From Ruegeria lacuscaerulensis (lineage in GTDB: Bacteria; Pseudomonadota; Alphaproteobacteria; Rhodobacterales; Rhodobacteraceae), in NCBI RefSeq assembly GCF_013031245.1, contig NZ_WPZL01000017.1, positions 1-64,000 of the forward strand: a DNA stretch of 64,000 nt, given 5' to 3'. The notes below the pieces were generated by a model. It did no database searches and was not told where the DNA came from. It worked only from the letters and a program-made list of their open reading frames with translations. A program made the translations under genes and the position numbers. Position 1 is the first letter of the stretch. Each line of letters starts with the position of its first letter. Positions 35,654-44,661 of this stretch are shown here, in pieces.

Positions 35654-35686
35654 GACCCGGTGGAATTCTGCCGGGTCTGCTTTTTT
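35654..35686 (+). terminator. Rho-independent terminator of the atp operon
   Basis: GACCCGG (35654-35660) pairs with CCGGGTC (35671-35677) around a 10-base loop, followed by TGC and six T. It lies 25 bases after the atpF stop. The next 220 bases up to 35908 hold nothing I can identify. Confidence 0.92.
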
Positions 35687-35908
35687 GGGGCTCTCCAACG
35701 TGCAGGGTACCGCCGGGTTTACCTACACCAATGACCCAGGAACATTTCCGATGTTACTTGCTGCTGGTGGAGCTACTGAAGACCGGGCGAATTTCTTTCG
35801 GAGAGGCAACGGCTATCCAACTTGAATTCAGCGTCCGGAGCTATTTTGGAATTGGTTGAATGTTTCTAATACCAGAATTAGTTCGAATTGGGCGAGGACT
35901 ACGCCGGT

Positions 35909-36403
35909 CTAGGTTTGACTCTTGTGGTTGGCGGTTTTTTGGCGTCGGAACCACACAATCACGGCCAGTACTGTAACCCCGATCTCGACTGTAAATGTCC
36001 AGTGAGTAAGAAACGACAATATCCAATTCGAATGCGTGGCTTCTACGGTCACAAGTGGATGTGAGAATTCTGAAAGCGGCCAGGCCCAGGCGATTTCACC
36101 GACGATGGAATCCAGCCCCATATGCACCAGCCCGCCTGCGCCAAAAAAGCTTAGAACACGGCCCGCATGGGACCAGCGCAAGCCGAGAAGAAATCCCGCC
36201 AGCACAATACCCGCCCAAAGGATCGGACGATGTGTCAGATAGGCGTGGTGGTGATGCGCCCGATCGTCGACGAAGTAGAACCAAAGCATGTCGAGATCCG
36301 GCGCGACCGCACCGAACAGCGCGGCTGCAAAGACCAGTTTGCCAATGCCCGGTGTGGCGGCACGAAACACCAGATAGGCGCCCGGTAAATGTCCGATGAA
36401 CAT
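35909..36403 (-). CDS. YdjM-type membrane metal-dependent hydrolase family protein
   Basis: A 164-residue membrane protein with four or five hydrophobic segments and the family's His/Asp signature: GHLPGAYL at the N-terminus, APDLDMLW near 35-40 and the DDRAHHHHAYLTHRP cluster. The family name suggests hydrolase activity, but the true reaction is unknown. Its start overlaps the stop of the GntR gene by one base, so the two are co-transcribed. Confidence 0.75.
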   Translation of the reverse strand: MFIGHLPGAYLVFRAATPGIGKLVFAAALFGAVAPDLDMLWFYFVDDRAHHHHAYLTHRPILWAGIVLAGFLLGLRWSHAGRVLSFFGAGGLVHMGLDSIVGEIAWAWPLSEFSHPLVTVEATHSNWILSFLTHWTFTVEIGVTVLAVIVWFRRQKTANHKSQT

Positions 36404-37173
36404 CAGGCCTGCCCTGTCTCATGTTCCAGCCTTTGCCGCGCGATGGCTTCATTCCGGACGGCTTTCTGGTGATCTTCCATGCAGCGTCGAACAAAGCTCA
36501 GGTGCTCTTGGACTGCATCGCTGGCGCCTTCTGGGTCACGGGCCTGCAGGGCGACGTTGATGGCGCGGTGCTGGTCCAGAATGGCCTCGCGCGTGGTGCG
36601 CTGCTGGAACATCATCTGACGGTTATAGAACACGCCTTGTTGCAGCAGATCGTACATGGACCGCATCATATGCAGCATTACCACGTTGTGGCTGGCCTCG
36701 ATGATGGCCATGTGAAACTCAGCGTCCAGCTGCGCTTCGGCTTCGGAGGCATTTCTGGCATGCGCGGCCTCCATTTTATCGAAGATTGCCTGCACGACCT
36801 TCAGATCGCTGTCCGAGCCCAAACGCGCGGCGCGCTCGGCGGCCAGCGCCTCCATGTCCCGCCGAAAAGAGAGGTAGTCGAACACTGCCTCCTCGTGGCT
36901 GCTGAACAGCCGGACCAGAGCAGGGGAAAAGGCCGAACCCAGAACTTCGGCCACGTAGATGCCTGAACCCGCCTTGGCGGTCAGCAGTCCCTGTCCTTGA
37001 AGTTCCGAAATCGCCTCGCGCAGAGATGGCCGCGACACCCCCATGCGCTGGGCCAGTTCCCGTTCGGCCGGAAGTTGTTCACCGGGGCGCAAAATCCCGC
37101 GCAGAATGAGAAGTTCGATCTGTTTGACCACCGCGATGGACAGCTTTTCGGTTTGGACTTTTTGAAAGGGCAT
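36403..37173 (-). CDS. GntR/FadR family regulator
   Basis: A 256-residue regulator with an N-terminal GntR winged helix (GEQLPAERELAQRMGVSRPSLREA, then LLTAKAGSGIYV) and a helical FCD ligand domain (DAEFHMAIIEASHN with the metal-binding Asp/His). FadR-subfamily members sense acids such as lactate, pyruvate or amino acids. It is divergent from an aminotransferase gene 154 bp away, where a near-perfect 19-bp palindrome is a likely binding site. Confidence 0.85.
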   Translation of the reverse strand: MPFQKVQTEKLSIAVVKQIELLILRGILRPGEQLPAERELAQRMGVSRPSLREAISELQGQGLLTAKAGSGIYVAEVLGSAFSPALVRLFSSHEEAVFDYLSFRRDMEALAAERAARLGSDSDLKVVQAIFDKMEAAHARNASEAEAQLDAEFHMAIIEASHNVVMLHMMRSMYDLLQQGVFYNRQMMFQQRTTREAILDQHRAINVALQARDPEGASDAVQEHLSFVRRCMEDHQKAVRNEAIARQRLEHETGQA

Positions 37174-37291
37174 GCGGCTATCGGCTTGGAATTGGTCAAT
37201 TCATATGACCACGTAATCAGGGTCGGTTCAAGAACACCCGATTATCTACCTTCAAACATTAGGTCAGAATTATTGACATTACCTGCGCAAT

Positions 37292-37310
37292 ACCTAGGGT
37301 GACCTTAGGT
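37292..37310. promoter_or_regulatory. 19-bp palindrome, GntR operator candidate
   Basis: ACCTAGGGTGACCTTAGGT is symmetric around its centre except for one base pair. It lies 18-36 bases before the aminotransferase start and just after a TTGACA (37273-37278), so it would overlap the -10 region. The divergent FadR-type regulator is the obvious candidate to bind here. Confidence 0.55.
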
Positions 37311-37327
37311 GAGAGTGGAGGAGATTC

Positions 37328-38527
37328 ATGTCAACGAAAGACCTGTTCGCCACCCGGGCGTCCCGGATGAAGGCGTCCGAGATACGCGAGTTGCTCAAGC
37401 TATTGGATCAGCCGGGGATCATCTCATTTGCGGGAGGGATTCCAGATCCGGCCCTGTTCCCCGCAGAAGGGTTTTCGACGGCGTTTCAGATGGCTTTGGG
37501 GCCGGACAGACGGGCACAGGCGCTGCAATATTCGGTAAGTGAAGGCTATGAGCCCCTGCGCGAGTGGCAGGTGGAGCATATGCGCCAGATCGGCATCGAA
37601 TGCGCCCTCGACAACATCCTGATCACCTCGGGTTCGCAGCAGGCGCTGGATTACCTGGGCAAACTGTACCTGTCGCCGGGTGATACGGCACTGGTCGGGT
37701 GGCCGACTTATCTGGGGGCGCTGGCGGCCTTCAATGCCTATGAACCGCGCTTTGACCGTCTCAGCATCAACAGTAATCGGGGAGCTGAGGAATACAGGGC
37801 GGCTGCAGGTGACGGGGTAATCAAGTTTGCTTATCTGTCGCCGGATTTCGCCAACCCGACCGGCGAGACAGTGGACCTGCGGGGCAGAGAGGCATTGCTG
37901 GATCTGGCGGACGACCTGAACTGCGCGGTGATCGAGGACGGCGCCTATCAGGCGTTGCGTTACGACGGGGACGCCATTCCACCGGTTCTGGCGCTGGAAC
38001 TGGCCCGCAAGGGCTCGATCGAAAAATGCCGGACGATATATTGCGGCAGCTTCTCGAAAACCTTGTCGCCGGGCCTTCGGGTTGGCTGGGTCGTTGCGGC
38101 AAAGCCGGTGATCTCGCAATTGGTGTTGATGAAACAGGCGGCGGACCTGCATTCGGCGACGATCAACCAGATGGCAATTGATCAGGTGGCGCGGAACAGC
38201 TTCGACACGCACATACCGATGCTGCGGCGCGTCTATGGTGCCCGTAGGGATGCCATGCTGGATGCATTGCAGGAGCATATGCCTGAGGGTGTAGAATGGA
38301 CCAAACCCGAAGGCGGCATGTTTGTATGGGTAACGTTGCCTAAAGGCACGGACGGAGCCGATCTGCTGGCGCGTTCTCTGGAAACCGTCAAAGTTGCTTT
38401 TGTCCCCGGTCGGGCTTTTTTTCCGGACGAAACGGGGGCCAACACGATCCGGCTGAGCTTTTCGAATTCGGATGAGGCAACGATCCGCGAAGGCGTCCGT
38501 CGGTTGGGTGAAGTTCTGCGGGCCTGA
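37328..38527 (+). CDS. PLP-dependent aminotransferase (class I/II)
   Basis: A 399-residue fold-type I aminotransferase of the LysN/2-aminoadipate type. Features are ISFAGGIPDPALFP at the N-terminus, LITSGSQQALDYLGKL, PDFANPTGE and the PLP lysine in YCGSFSKTLSPGLRVGW. It acts in the cytoplasm on a branched-chain, aromatic or 2-aminoadipate substrate; the exact one is not clear. GGAGGA 5 bases before the ATG fixes the start. Expression is probably controlled by the divergent GntR regulator. Confidence 0.88.
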   Translation: MSTKDLFATRASRMKASEIRELLKLLDQPGIISFAGGIPDPALFPAEGFSTAFQMALGPDRRAQALQYSVSEGYEPLREWQVEHMRQIGIECALDNILITSGSQQALDYLGKLYLSPGDTALVGWPTYLGALAAFNAYEPRFDRLSINSNRGAEEYRAAAGDGVIKFAYLSPDFANPTGETVDLRGREALLDLADDLNCAVIEDGAYQALRYDGDAIPPVLALELARKGSIEKCRTIYCGSFSKTLSPGLRVGWVVAAKPVISQLVLMKQAADLHSATINQMAIDQVARNSFDTHIPMLRRVYGARRDAMLDALQEHMPEGVEWTKPEGGMFVWVTLPKGTDGADLLARSLETVKVAFVPGRAFFPDETGANTIRLSFSNSDEATIREGVRRLGEVLRA

Positions 38528-38560
38528 ACGCCGGAAAGGTCCTGTTAACCAATTTGCCGC

Positions 38561-38572
38561 TAAACTGGGGCA
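38561..38572 (+). promoter_or_regulatory. TAAACT box adjoining a start codon
   Basis: TAAACT at 38561-38566 is followed by GGGGC and the ATG, with no ribosome site. If TAAACT is a -10 box, transcription would begin at or next to the start codon (leaderless mRNA). The same arrangement occurs at 42617. Confidence 0.35.
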
Positions 38573-38979
38573 TGATCCGGTATCTTTCCCTCCTGCTGCT
38601 GGCCGCGTGTTCGGCCGGCACACCCTATTTTCGCGATGCGCCGGCCACCCGCGTGGCGGTGAACGGCAGCGTCTTTGACGTGCGCGTGCGCGGGGACCTG
38701 GCCGAGGCTGTGCGGATCAATACACAATACGCGCCGCGTCTGGGTCCGATCCGCGACCGGGCAGGATTGGCCATGGCGCAGGTTTCGGGCTGTCCAATTC
38801 TGGATGTGCTGGGAGACGCGGCCGTAACGGTCGGCGTTCTGGGTTGTGACCGCGAGGCCGGGGAGCGCTTGCTGCTGACCGCCGTCTCAACCCCGAATTA
38901 CGAATGCATAGACTATGGCCTCTACGAAGATATTGGTAAGGACTACGGCTATCAGGTCTTCGAGTGCACGCCCTACTGA
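38572..38979 (+). CDS. Small lipoprotein
   Basis: A 135-residue exported lipoprotein: MIRYLSLLLLAAC ends in a good lipobox (LAAC), so Cys13 should carry lipid. The mature part is short strands with three further cysteines. Function unknown. The ATG at 38572 is preferred over one six codons earlier because the signal peptide then starts at the N-terminus. It has no ribosome site but a TAAACT box immediately upstream, as at the gene after smc. Confidence 0.7.
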   Translation: MIRYLSLLLLAACSAGTPYFRDAPATRVAVNGSVFDVRVRGDLAEAVRINTQYAPRLGPIRDRAGLAMAQVSGCPILDVLGDAAVTVGVLGCDREAGERLLLTAVSTPNYECIDYGLYEDIGKDYGYQVFECTPY

Positions 38980-39112
38980 CATACGCGTAATCCTGCGCAT
39001 TTCGGCAAGATATTGTGGATAAGTCGGATAGAAATCCCATATCCTGCGTAACTGCGTTGACTCATCCCCAATCAGTTGCGCAGACTTCCAGACATAGGAA
39101 TCATGGGACCCA

Positions 39113-42100
39113 TTGCCTTTGCGCTTCAGCAAACTCAAACTGACCGGCTTCAAAAGCTTCGTTGATCCGACCGATCTGATCATCGCGGACGGGTTGACCG
39201 GTGTGGTGGGTCCAAACGGCTGCGGCAAGTCCAATCTTCTCGAAGCACTTCGCTGGGTCATGGGCGAAAACCGCCCCAAATCCATGCGCGGCGGTGCGAT
39301 GGAGGACGTGATTTTTGCAGGGGCCGCCACTCGCCCGGCCCGGAACTTTGCCGAAGTTGTCCTGACCATGGACAATTCCGAGCGGTTGGCGCCTTCGGGG
39401 TTCAACGACAGTGATCAGCTTGAGATTGTCCGCCGTATCACCCGCGATGTGGGCAGCGCCTATAAAACCAATGGCAAGGACGTGCGCGCCCGCGACGTGC
39501 AGATGCTGTTCGCCGACGCCTCGACCGGGGCGCATTCACCCGCGTTGGTCGGGCAGAACCGTATTGCCGAGCTGATCAACGCCAAACCCCGCGCCCGTCG
39601 CCGTATTCTGGAAGAAGCTGCGGGTATCTCGGGCCTCTATCAGCGTCGGCATGAGGCCGAGCTGAAGCTCAAAGGTACCGAGGCCAACCTGACCCGCGTC
39701 GATGACGTGCTCGAACAACTGGGCACACATTTGGCGCAACTGGCCCGCCAGGCCCGTCAGGCCGCGCGGTATCGTGAGATCGGTGAACAGCTGCGTCAGG
39801 CCGAGGGCATGTTGCTCTATCGCCGCTGGAAAGAGGCTGACATGGCCCGCCAGCAGGCAGAAGAGAAACTGCGCGACCGCCTTACCGAGGCTTCCCGCGC
39901 CGAGGCCGAAGCCCGTGCCGCTGCTGCCAAACGTGCCGAGCTCGAAGAAACCCTGCCGCCGCTGCGCGAAGAAGAGGCCATTGCCGCTGCCGTCCTGCAG
40001 CGCCAGCAAGTGCAGCGCGATGCGTTGGCCGATCAGGAAACCCGCGCGCGCCAGACCATCGAGACCCTGACCAATCGCATTCAACAGCTGGGCAACGACA
40101 TCGAGCGAGAAGCGGGTCTGAACCGCGACGCGGGTCAGATGATCGAGCGTCTGGAATGGGAAGCACGTGAATTGGCCAAGGCCGCCGAAGGCCATGAAGA
40201 CAAGCTGGCCGAGGCAGCCGAGATCGCCCATGACGCCGCCGCCGTGCTGCAGGATCGCGAGGAACATCTGTCTCAGCAGACCGAAGACATGGCTCGCCTT
40301 GTCGCCCGCCACCAGTCGGCGCAGCGGTTGGTTGAGGACAGCCGCAAAACGCTCACCCGATCTGAGGCGGAAGAGGAAAAAGCCCGGTCCGCTGTGGCTG
40401 AGGCCAAGGGCGCGCTGACCAGTGCCAGTGAAGCCTTTGAATCGGCGCAGGAAGGTGAGGAGGAAGCTCGTGAGGCCGCCGAGGCCGCGGAAGAGGCTCT
40501 GGCCGCCGCGGATGAGTTGCGCAATGAAACACAGGCCCGCGAGGCTGAAGCCCGCGCCCAGCGTTCCGAGGCCGAGGGCGAACTGGGTGCCATCCGTGCC
40601 GAGACCACGGCGCTGGCCAAGCTGGTCGAGCGTGACACGGCCGAAGGCGGTCAGGTGCTGGATCTGCTGCGCGTTGATCCGGGTTATGAAAAGGCATTGG
40701 GTGCCGCCTTGGCCGACGATCTGCGCGCGCCGCTTGTCGAAGGGGATGGGCCATCCGGCTGGGTGCAGGTTGCGGGTTACGACGCTGATCAACCACTGCC
40801 CGATGGGGTCGAACCACTGGCTTTACACGTTTCGGGACCGGATCGCCTGAGCCGCAGGATTGCGCAGATCGGGTTGGTGGATGCAGATCAGGGCGCGCGC
40901 GTGCAAGCGTCGTTGAAGCCGGGGCAGCGGCTGGTGTCACGATCCGGCGATCTGTGGCGATGGGATGGATTCCGTGCCTGGGCCGAAGACGCTCCAAGCG
41001 CGGCGGCCCTGCGCCTGGAGCAGCTAAACAAGCTGGAGGCGCTGAAACAGGAACTTACCCGCACCGAGGCGCAGGCCGAGGGCGCTCGTGCCGCGCATGA
41101 GGCCCTGTCGCAGCAGCTGGCTGACGTGACCGAGGCTGACCGCCGCGCCCGCGAGGCGCGCCGGGCCGCCGATCAACGCATGGCTGAATCCGCGCGTCAG
41201 CTGAGCCGGGCTGAAGCCGACCGCAATCTGGCGCAGGGCAAGTTGGAAACGCTGGCGCTTGCCGTGGACCGCCACAAAGAGGATGCCATGGCCGCTCGTG
41301 CGCAATTGCGCGAGGCCGAGGGCGCGCTGACCGGTCTAGGTGATCTGGACAGTGCCCGGGCGCAGGTCGAGGATATTAAACAGACGGTAGAGGCTGCGCG
41401 GATCACCATGCTGACTCACCGTTCCACCCATGACGAGTTGCGCCGTGAAGGCGAGGCACGAACCCGGCGGACGCAAGAGGTGACGAAAGACCTCAGTGGC
41501 TGGCGGCATCGTTTGGACAGTGCCGAGAAGCGGATTTCGGAACTGGCAGAGCGCAAGGAAAGTTCGGAAGAAGAGTTGACCGAGGCCATGGCCGCCCCAG
41601 GTGAAATCGCCGAGGCGCGGGAAGAGCTCAACGATTTGATCGAGGCCGCCGAGGCCCGTCGCGCCGAGGCTGCCGACAAGCTGGCCGGGGCCGAGACCCA
41701 GCAGCGGGAAATTGTGCTGGCGGAACGTGAGGCGGAGCGCCTGGCGTCCGAGGCGCGCGAGTCCCGCGCGGCGGCTGAGGCGCGCTGTGATGCCGCCAAG
41801 GAAAGCGTGGTCGCTGCTGCGGAGCGCATTGCCGAGGATCAGCAAGTGACGCCGAACCAGTTGCTGAACCAGTTGGATGTGAACCCGGATCAAATGCCCG
41901 CTGCAGACGCGCTGGAGGCCGAAGTGAACCGTCACAAACGCCAGCGTGATGCGATGGGTGCGGTAAACCTGCGCGCCGAAGAGGATGCCAAGGATGTTCA
42001 GGAAGAGTTTGACACGCTGAACAGTGAAAAGGCCGATCTGGAAGAGGCGATCAAGGCCCTGCGAAGCGGCATCGCAAGCCTCAACCGCGAGGGGCGCGAG

Positions 42101-42574
42101 CGTCTGTTGACCGCGTTTGAGCAGGTGAACTCGAATTTTGCCATGTTGTTCAAGCATCTTTTCGGCGGTGGAGAGGCCAATCTGGTCATGGTGGAAAGCG
42201 ACGACCCGCTGGATGCCGGGCTGGAAATCATGTGCCAGCCACCGGGCAAGAAACTGTCGACCCTCAGCCTGCTGTCGGGTGGGGAACAGACGCTGACCGC
42301 CACGGCGCTGATCTTTGGCGTGTTCCTTGCCAATCCGGCACCGATTTGTGTGCTGGATGAGGTCGATGCGCCTCTGGATGACGCCAACGTCACGCGCTTT
42401 TGCGATCTTCTGGATGAGATGTGCCGCCAGACTGACACGCGTTTCCTGATCATTACGCACCACGCGGTGACCATGGCGCGGATGGATCGGCTGTTTGGTG
42501 TGACCATGCAGGAACAGGGCGTCAGCCAGCTGGTTTCGGTTGATCTGAAAAAGGCCGAACAGATGGTCGCGTGA
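39113..42574 (+). CDS. smc: Chromosome segregation ATPase SMC
   Basis: A 1153-residue SMC protein, the core of the condensin-like complex that compacts and segregates the chromosome. Walker A GPNGCGKSN is at 33-41, two long coiled coils rich in Ala, Glu, Arg and Gln flank a hinge around residues 520-640, and the C-terminal head has LSGGEQ at about 1054 and the Walker B/D-loop LDEVDAPLDDAN at about 1080. All catalytic motifs are intact. The start is TTG; no in-frame ATG fits the family's N-terminus. ScpA/ScpB genes are not in the window. Confidence 0.96.
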   Translation: MPLRFSKLKLTGFKSFVDPTDLIIADGLTGVVGPNGCGKSNLLEALRWVMGENRPKSMRGGAMEDVIFAGAATRPARNFAEVVLTMDNSERLAPSGFNDSDQLEIVRRITRDVGSAYKTNGKDVRARDVQMLFADASTGAHSPALVGQNRIAELINAKPRARRRILEEAAGISGLYQRRHEAELKLKGTEANLTRVDDVLEQLGTHLAQLARQARQAARYREIGEQLRQAEGMLLYRRWKEADMARQQAEEKLRDRLTEASRAEAEARAAAAKRAELEETLPPLREEEAIAAAVLQRQQVQRDALADQETRARQTIETLTNRIQQLGNDIEREAGLNRDAGQMIERLEWEARELAKAAEGHEDKLAEAAEIAHDAAAVLQDREEHLSQQTEDMARLVARHQSAQRLVEDSRKTLTRSEAEEEKARSAVAEAKGALTSASEAFESAQEGEEEAREAAEAAEEALAAADELRNETQAREAEARAQRSEAEGELGAIRAETTALAKLVERDTAEGGQVLDLLRVDPGYEKALGAALADDLRAPLVEGDGPSGWVQVAGYDADQPLPDGVEPLALHVSGPDRLSRRIAQIGLVDADQGARVQASLKPGQRLVSRSGDLWRWDGFRAWAEDAPSAAALRLEQLNKLEALKQELTRTEAQAEGARAAHEALSQQLADVTEADRRAREARRAADQRMAESARQLSRAEADRNLAQGKLETLALAVDRHKEDAMAARAQLREAEGALTGLGDLDSARAQVEDIKQTVEAARITMLTHRSTHDELRREGEARTRRTQEVTKDLSGWRHRLDSAEKRISELAERKESSEEELTEAMAAPGEIAEAREELNDLIEAAEARRAEAADKLAGAETQQREIVLAEREAERLASEARESRAAAEARCDAAKESVVAAAERIAEDQQVTPNQLLNQLDVNPDQMPAADALEAEVNRHKRQRDAMGAVNLRAEEDAKDVQEEFDTLNSEKADLEEAIKALRSGIASLNREGRERLLTAFEQVNSNFAMLFKHLFGGGEANLVMVESDDPLDAGLEIMCQPPGKKLSTLSLLSGGEQTLTATALIFGVFLANPAPICVLDEVDAPLDDANVTRFCDLLDEMCRQTDTRFLIITHHAVTMARMDRLFGVTMQEQGVSQLVSVDLKKAEQMVA

Positions 42575-42616
42575 CCTATCACCGCAATGTCATGCCTGTT
42601 TCATCCCTTCTTGGGG

Positions 42617-42629
42617 TAAACTGGGCGCA
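42617..42629 (+). promoter_or_regulatory. TAAACT box adjoining a start codon
   Basis: TAAACT at 42617-42622 is followed by GGGCGC and the ATG. The region TAAACTGGG...GCATGATCCG is almost the same as the one at 38561-38580. A leaderless transcript is possible; a -35 element is not obvious. Confidence 0.35.
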
Positions 42630-42979
42630 TGATCCGTTTTCTGATCCTCGCTGTGTTAGTCGCAAGCCCGTTAACGGCTGCGGAATGGCCGACCAAGCCC
42701 GGAGACGTCCCCCTCAGCCCCGAGGAACTGGACGCACTGGCCGGGCGTACGCTGACTTTCTATGACGATGGCCAGTCCAGATATTCGGCGGGTGGGGCCT
42801 ATTCCTATACCTATGCAAGCGGAGAATCCGCCTTTGGCACCTATAGCATTGCCGAGGATGGCAGTGTCTGTATCGCCTATCGCAACGGCTTCGGTCGCTG
42901 TGACTTGTATGTCCGCAGTGGCGAAAGGTTGATCCTGATCGATAAGAATGGTGATCGCTATCCGGTTCGACCGGAATAA
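42629..42979 (+). CDS. Small secreted protein
   Basis: A 116-residue protein with a signal peptide (cleavage after LTAA), predicted to be periplasmic. The mature part contains a GRTLTFYDDGQSRYSAGG segment and two Cys (SVCIAYRN, RCDLYV) that could pair. I do not recognise a function. It follows smc after 54 bases but has its own promoter-like TAAACT box. Confidence 0.7.
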   Translation: MIRFLILAVLVASPLTAAEWPTKPGDVPLSPEELDALAGRTLTFYDDGQSRYSAGGAYSYTYASGESAFGTYSIAEDGSVCIAYRNGFGRCDLYVRSGERLILIDKNGDRYPVRPE

Positions 42980-43161
42980 GTTTTTTGTCAATAACTACGA
43001 TTTGAGCAAAACTGCTTTATGCAGTTATAGCAAAAAATCTGGCGCATTCGATGAAGCATTGGCGCGCTCGGGTGAATTTCCGCCAAACAGTTTGGTGCTG
43101 AGCGGAATATCGACCAAAATGAACGTCAGACGCATTTATTACTTTGGTAGGTAATCAGCAG

Positions 43162-44544
43162 ATGTCTGGCTCTGTCGTTGAAAAAGCAAGGCAGGTTCGC
43201 AGCGGAACCCTCTCGGCGCGCTTGCTGGTTGAGCAAGCGTTCGAAAACATGGCTTCCAGCAGTGAAATCAATGCCTTCATTTCATATGACCGGGACAAGG
43301 CCTTGGCAGACGCGCGAAGGATTGATCGACTGGTTGCCTCTGGAGGCAACGCAGGGCGATTGGCCGGTGTACCGCTTGCAATCAAGGACAATATCGATGT
43401 CGAAGGGTTTTGGACCACTGCCGGCACCCCGGGCATCGACTATATGGCATCGAAGTCGGCCCCGATTGTATCCCGCCTGACATCCGAGGGTGCAATTGTA
43501 ATTGGCAAGACCAACATGCACGAACTTGCGTTTGGAGTGACGTCCAATAACGCAGCATTCGGCGCCGTTCGAAACCCGGCCGATCTTACCCGTATCCCGG
43601 GCGGGTCGTCAGGTGGAACCGCTGCAGCAATTGCGTCCGGGATCGTCTTAGGCGGGCTCGGAACCGATACCGCGGGTTCAGTAAGGGTTCCCGCCGCACT
43701 GACAGGCGTGGCAGGGTTTCGCCCCTCGACCGCGCTGATAAATATGAGAGGCATTGTTCCTTCTGTCCCCACGTTTGACGTTGCCGGTCCCATGGCGACA
43801 AACGTTGGGGATGTTGCGTATCTGAATTCAATTATGACGCATCAACCAATGCCCGCTCCTCGCGATCTGCGTGGCGTGCGTCTGGGTTTGGTAAAAGACT
43901 ACATGTTGAACCTTTCGCCCCATGTGTCTCGCGCTGTCAGCGACGCTTTCGCAAGGATCGAGCAGGCTGGCGTTACCTTTGTCGAAGTCGACATATCACC
44001 GATAAGCTCTGCATCCTTTGAAGTGGGTTTCTCCGTTGGGTTCTATGAGATGAAAAGTGCGATGACTGCATACCTGTCTCAAGCGCAGCCGAACACAACA
44101 TTGCAGGACATGGTCGCCAAAATCGCCAGCAAGGACGTTAAGGACTCCTATGTCAATTCGGTTTTGGGTGACGGCGCGCCATCAGAGACCACTTATCGTG
44201 AGGCAATCGCCAGGATCGATGAGATCAGACGGAATTATCTAAGGCTGTTTGAGGATCATAATCTCGATGCCCTGATCTTTCCGACTGCACCACTCGAAGC
44301 ACCACCAATTGAGGGATCTGATGAGGCCCTTTTCCTGAACGGGGAATATGTGCCAATATTGCAGGTATTTATGCGAAATGTTGCCGCAACTGGCGTGTAT
44401 GGCGCTCCGGGAATTTCGGTTCCTCTGAAGGCTTTGGAAGGGGATCATCTACCTGTGGGGTTGGAACTTGACGGGCGCCCGGAGGCTGACCTTGATCTGC
44501 TTGGCATTGCGCTAGGGGTCGAAGCTGCTTTGGTGAGTGCTTAA
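43162..44544 (+). CDS. Amidase (amidase-signature family)
   Basis: A 460-residue amidase. The Ser-cisSer-Lys triad is visible: K75 in LAIKDNID, S149 in GGSSGG and the nucleophile S173 in DTAGSVR. Closest in style to indoleacetamide hydrolases and GatA-like amidases, it would hydrolyse an aliphatic or aromatic amide to acid and ammonia. The substrate is unknown. The ATG at 43162 (GTAGGTAA upstream) is preferred over a TTG six codons earlier. The gene and the 180-bp AT-rich space before it look less GC-rich than their surroundings, which may mean acquisition by transfer. Confidence 0.85.
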   Translation: MSGSVVEKARQVRSGTLSARLLVEQAFENMASSSEINAFISYDRDKALADARRIDRLVASGGNAGRLAGVPLAIKDNIDVEGFWTTAGTPGIDYMASKSAPIVSRLTSEGAIVIGKTNMHELAFGVTSNNAAFGAVRNPADLTRIPGGSSGGTAAAIASGIVLGGLGTDTAGSVRVPAALTGVAGFRPSTALINMRGIVPSVPTFDVAGPMATNVGDVAYLNSIMTHQPMPAPRDLRGVRLGLVKDYMLNLSPHVSRAVSDAFARIEQAGVTFVEVDISPISSASFEVGFSVGFYEMKSAMTAYLSQAQPNTTLQDMVAKIASKDVKDSYVNSVLGDGAPSETTYREAIARIDEIRRNYLRLFEDHNLDALIFPTAPLEAPPIEGSDEALFLNGEYVPILQVFMRNVAATGVYGAPGISVPLKALEGDHLPVGLELDGRPEADLDLLGIALGVEAALVSA

Positions 44545-44661
44545 CAGTTTGTAGAGAATAGAAAATGTTATCGCGCCGCTGAACCCGCCCACTTAGCATC
44601 TTCGATGTTTACATGTTTGTTCTTCTGCAATGGCGCCAAAGGGCTCAGAGCCGATGTTGAT

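Noticed and set aside
35634..35825. A 63-codon frame after atpF
   Set aside because: It reads straight through the atp terminator hairpin and has no ribosome site or recognisable features.
40273..40640. Repeats of Ala/Glu/Arg codons within smc as a possible DNA repeat array
   Set aside because: They are coiled-coil codon repeats without regular period or exact copies.
41336..42463. A 375-codon minus-strand frame inside smc
   Set aside because: It lies antisense to the conserved ATPase head of SMC, and its product looks like low-complexity shadow sequence.
42948..43154. A 68-codon frame before the amidase
   Set aside because: It starts inside the preceding gene, has no ribosome site, and covers a region better explained as promoter DNA.
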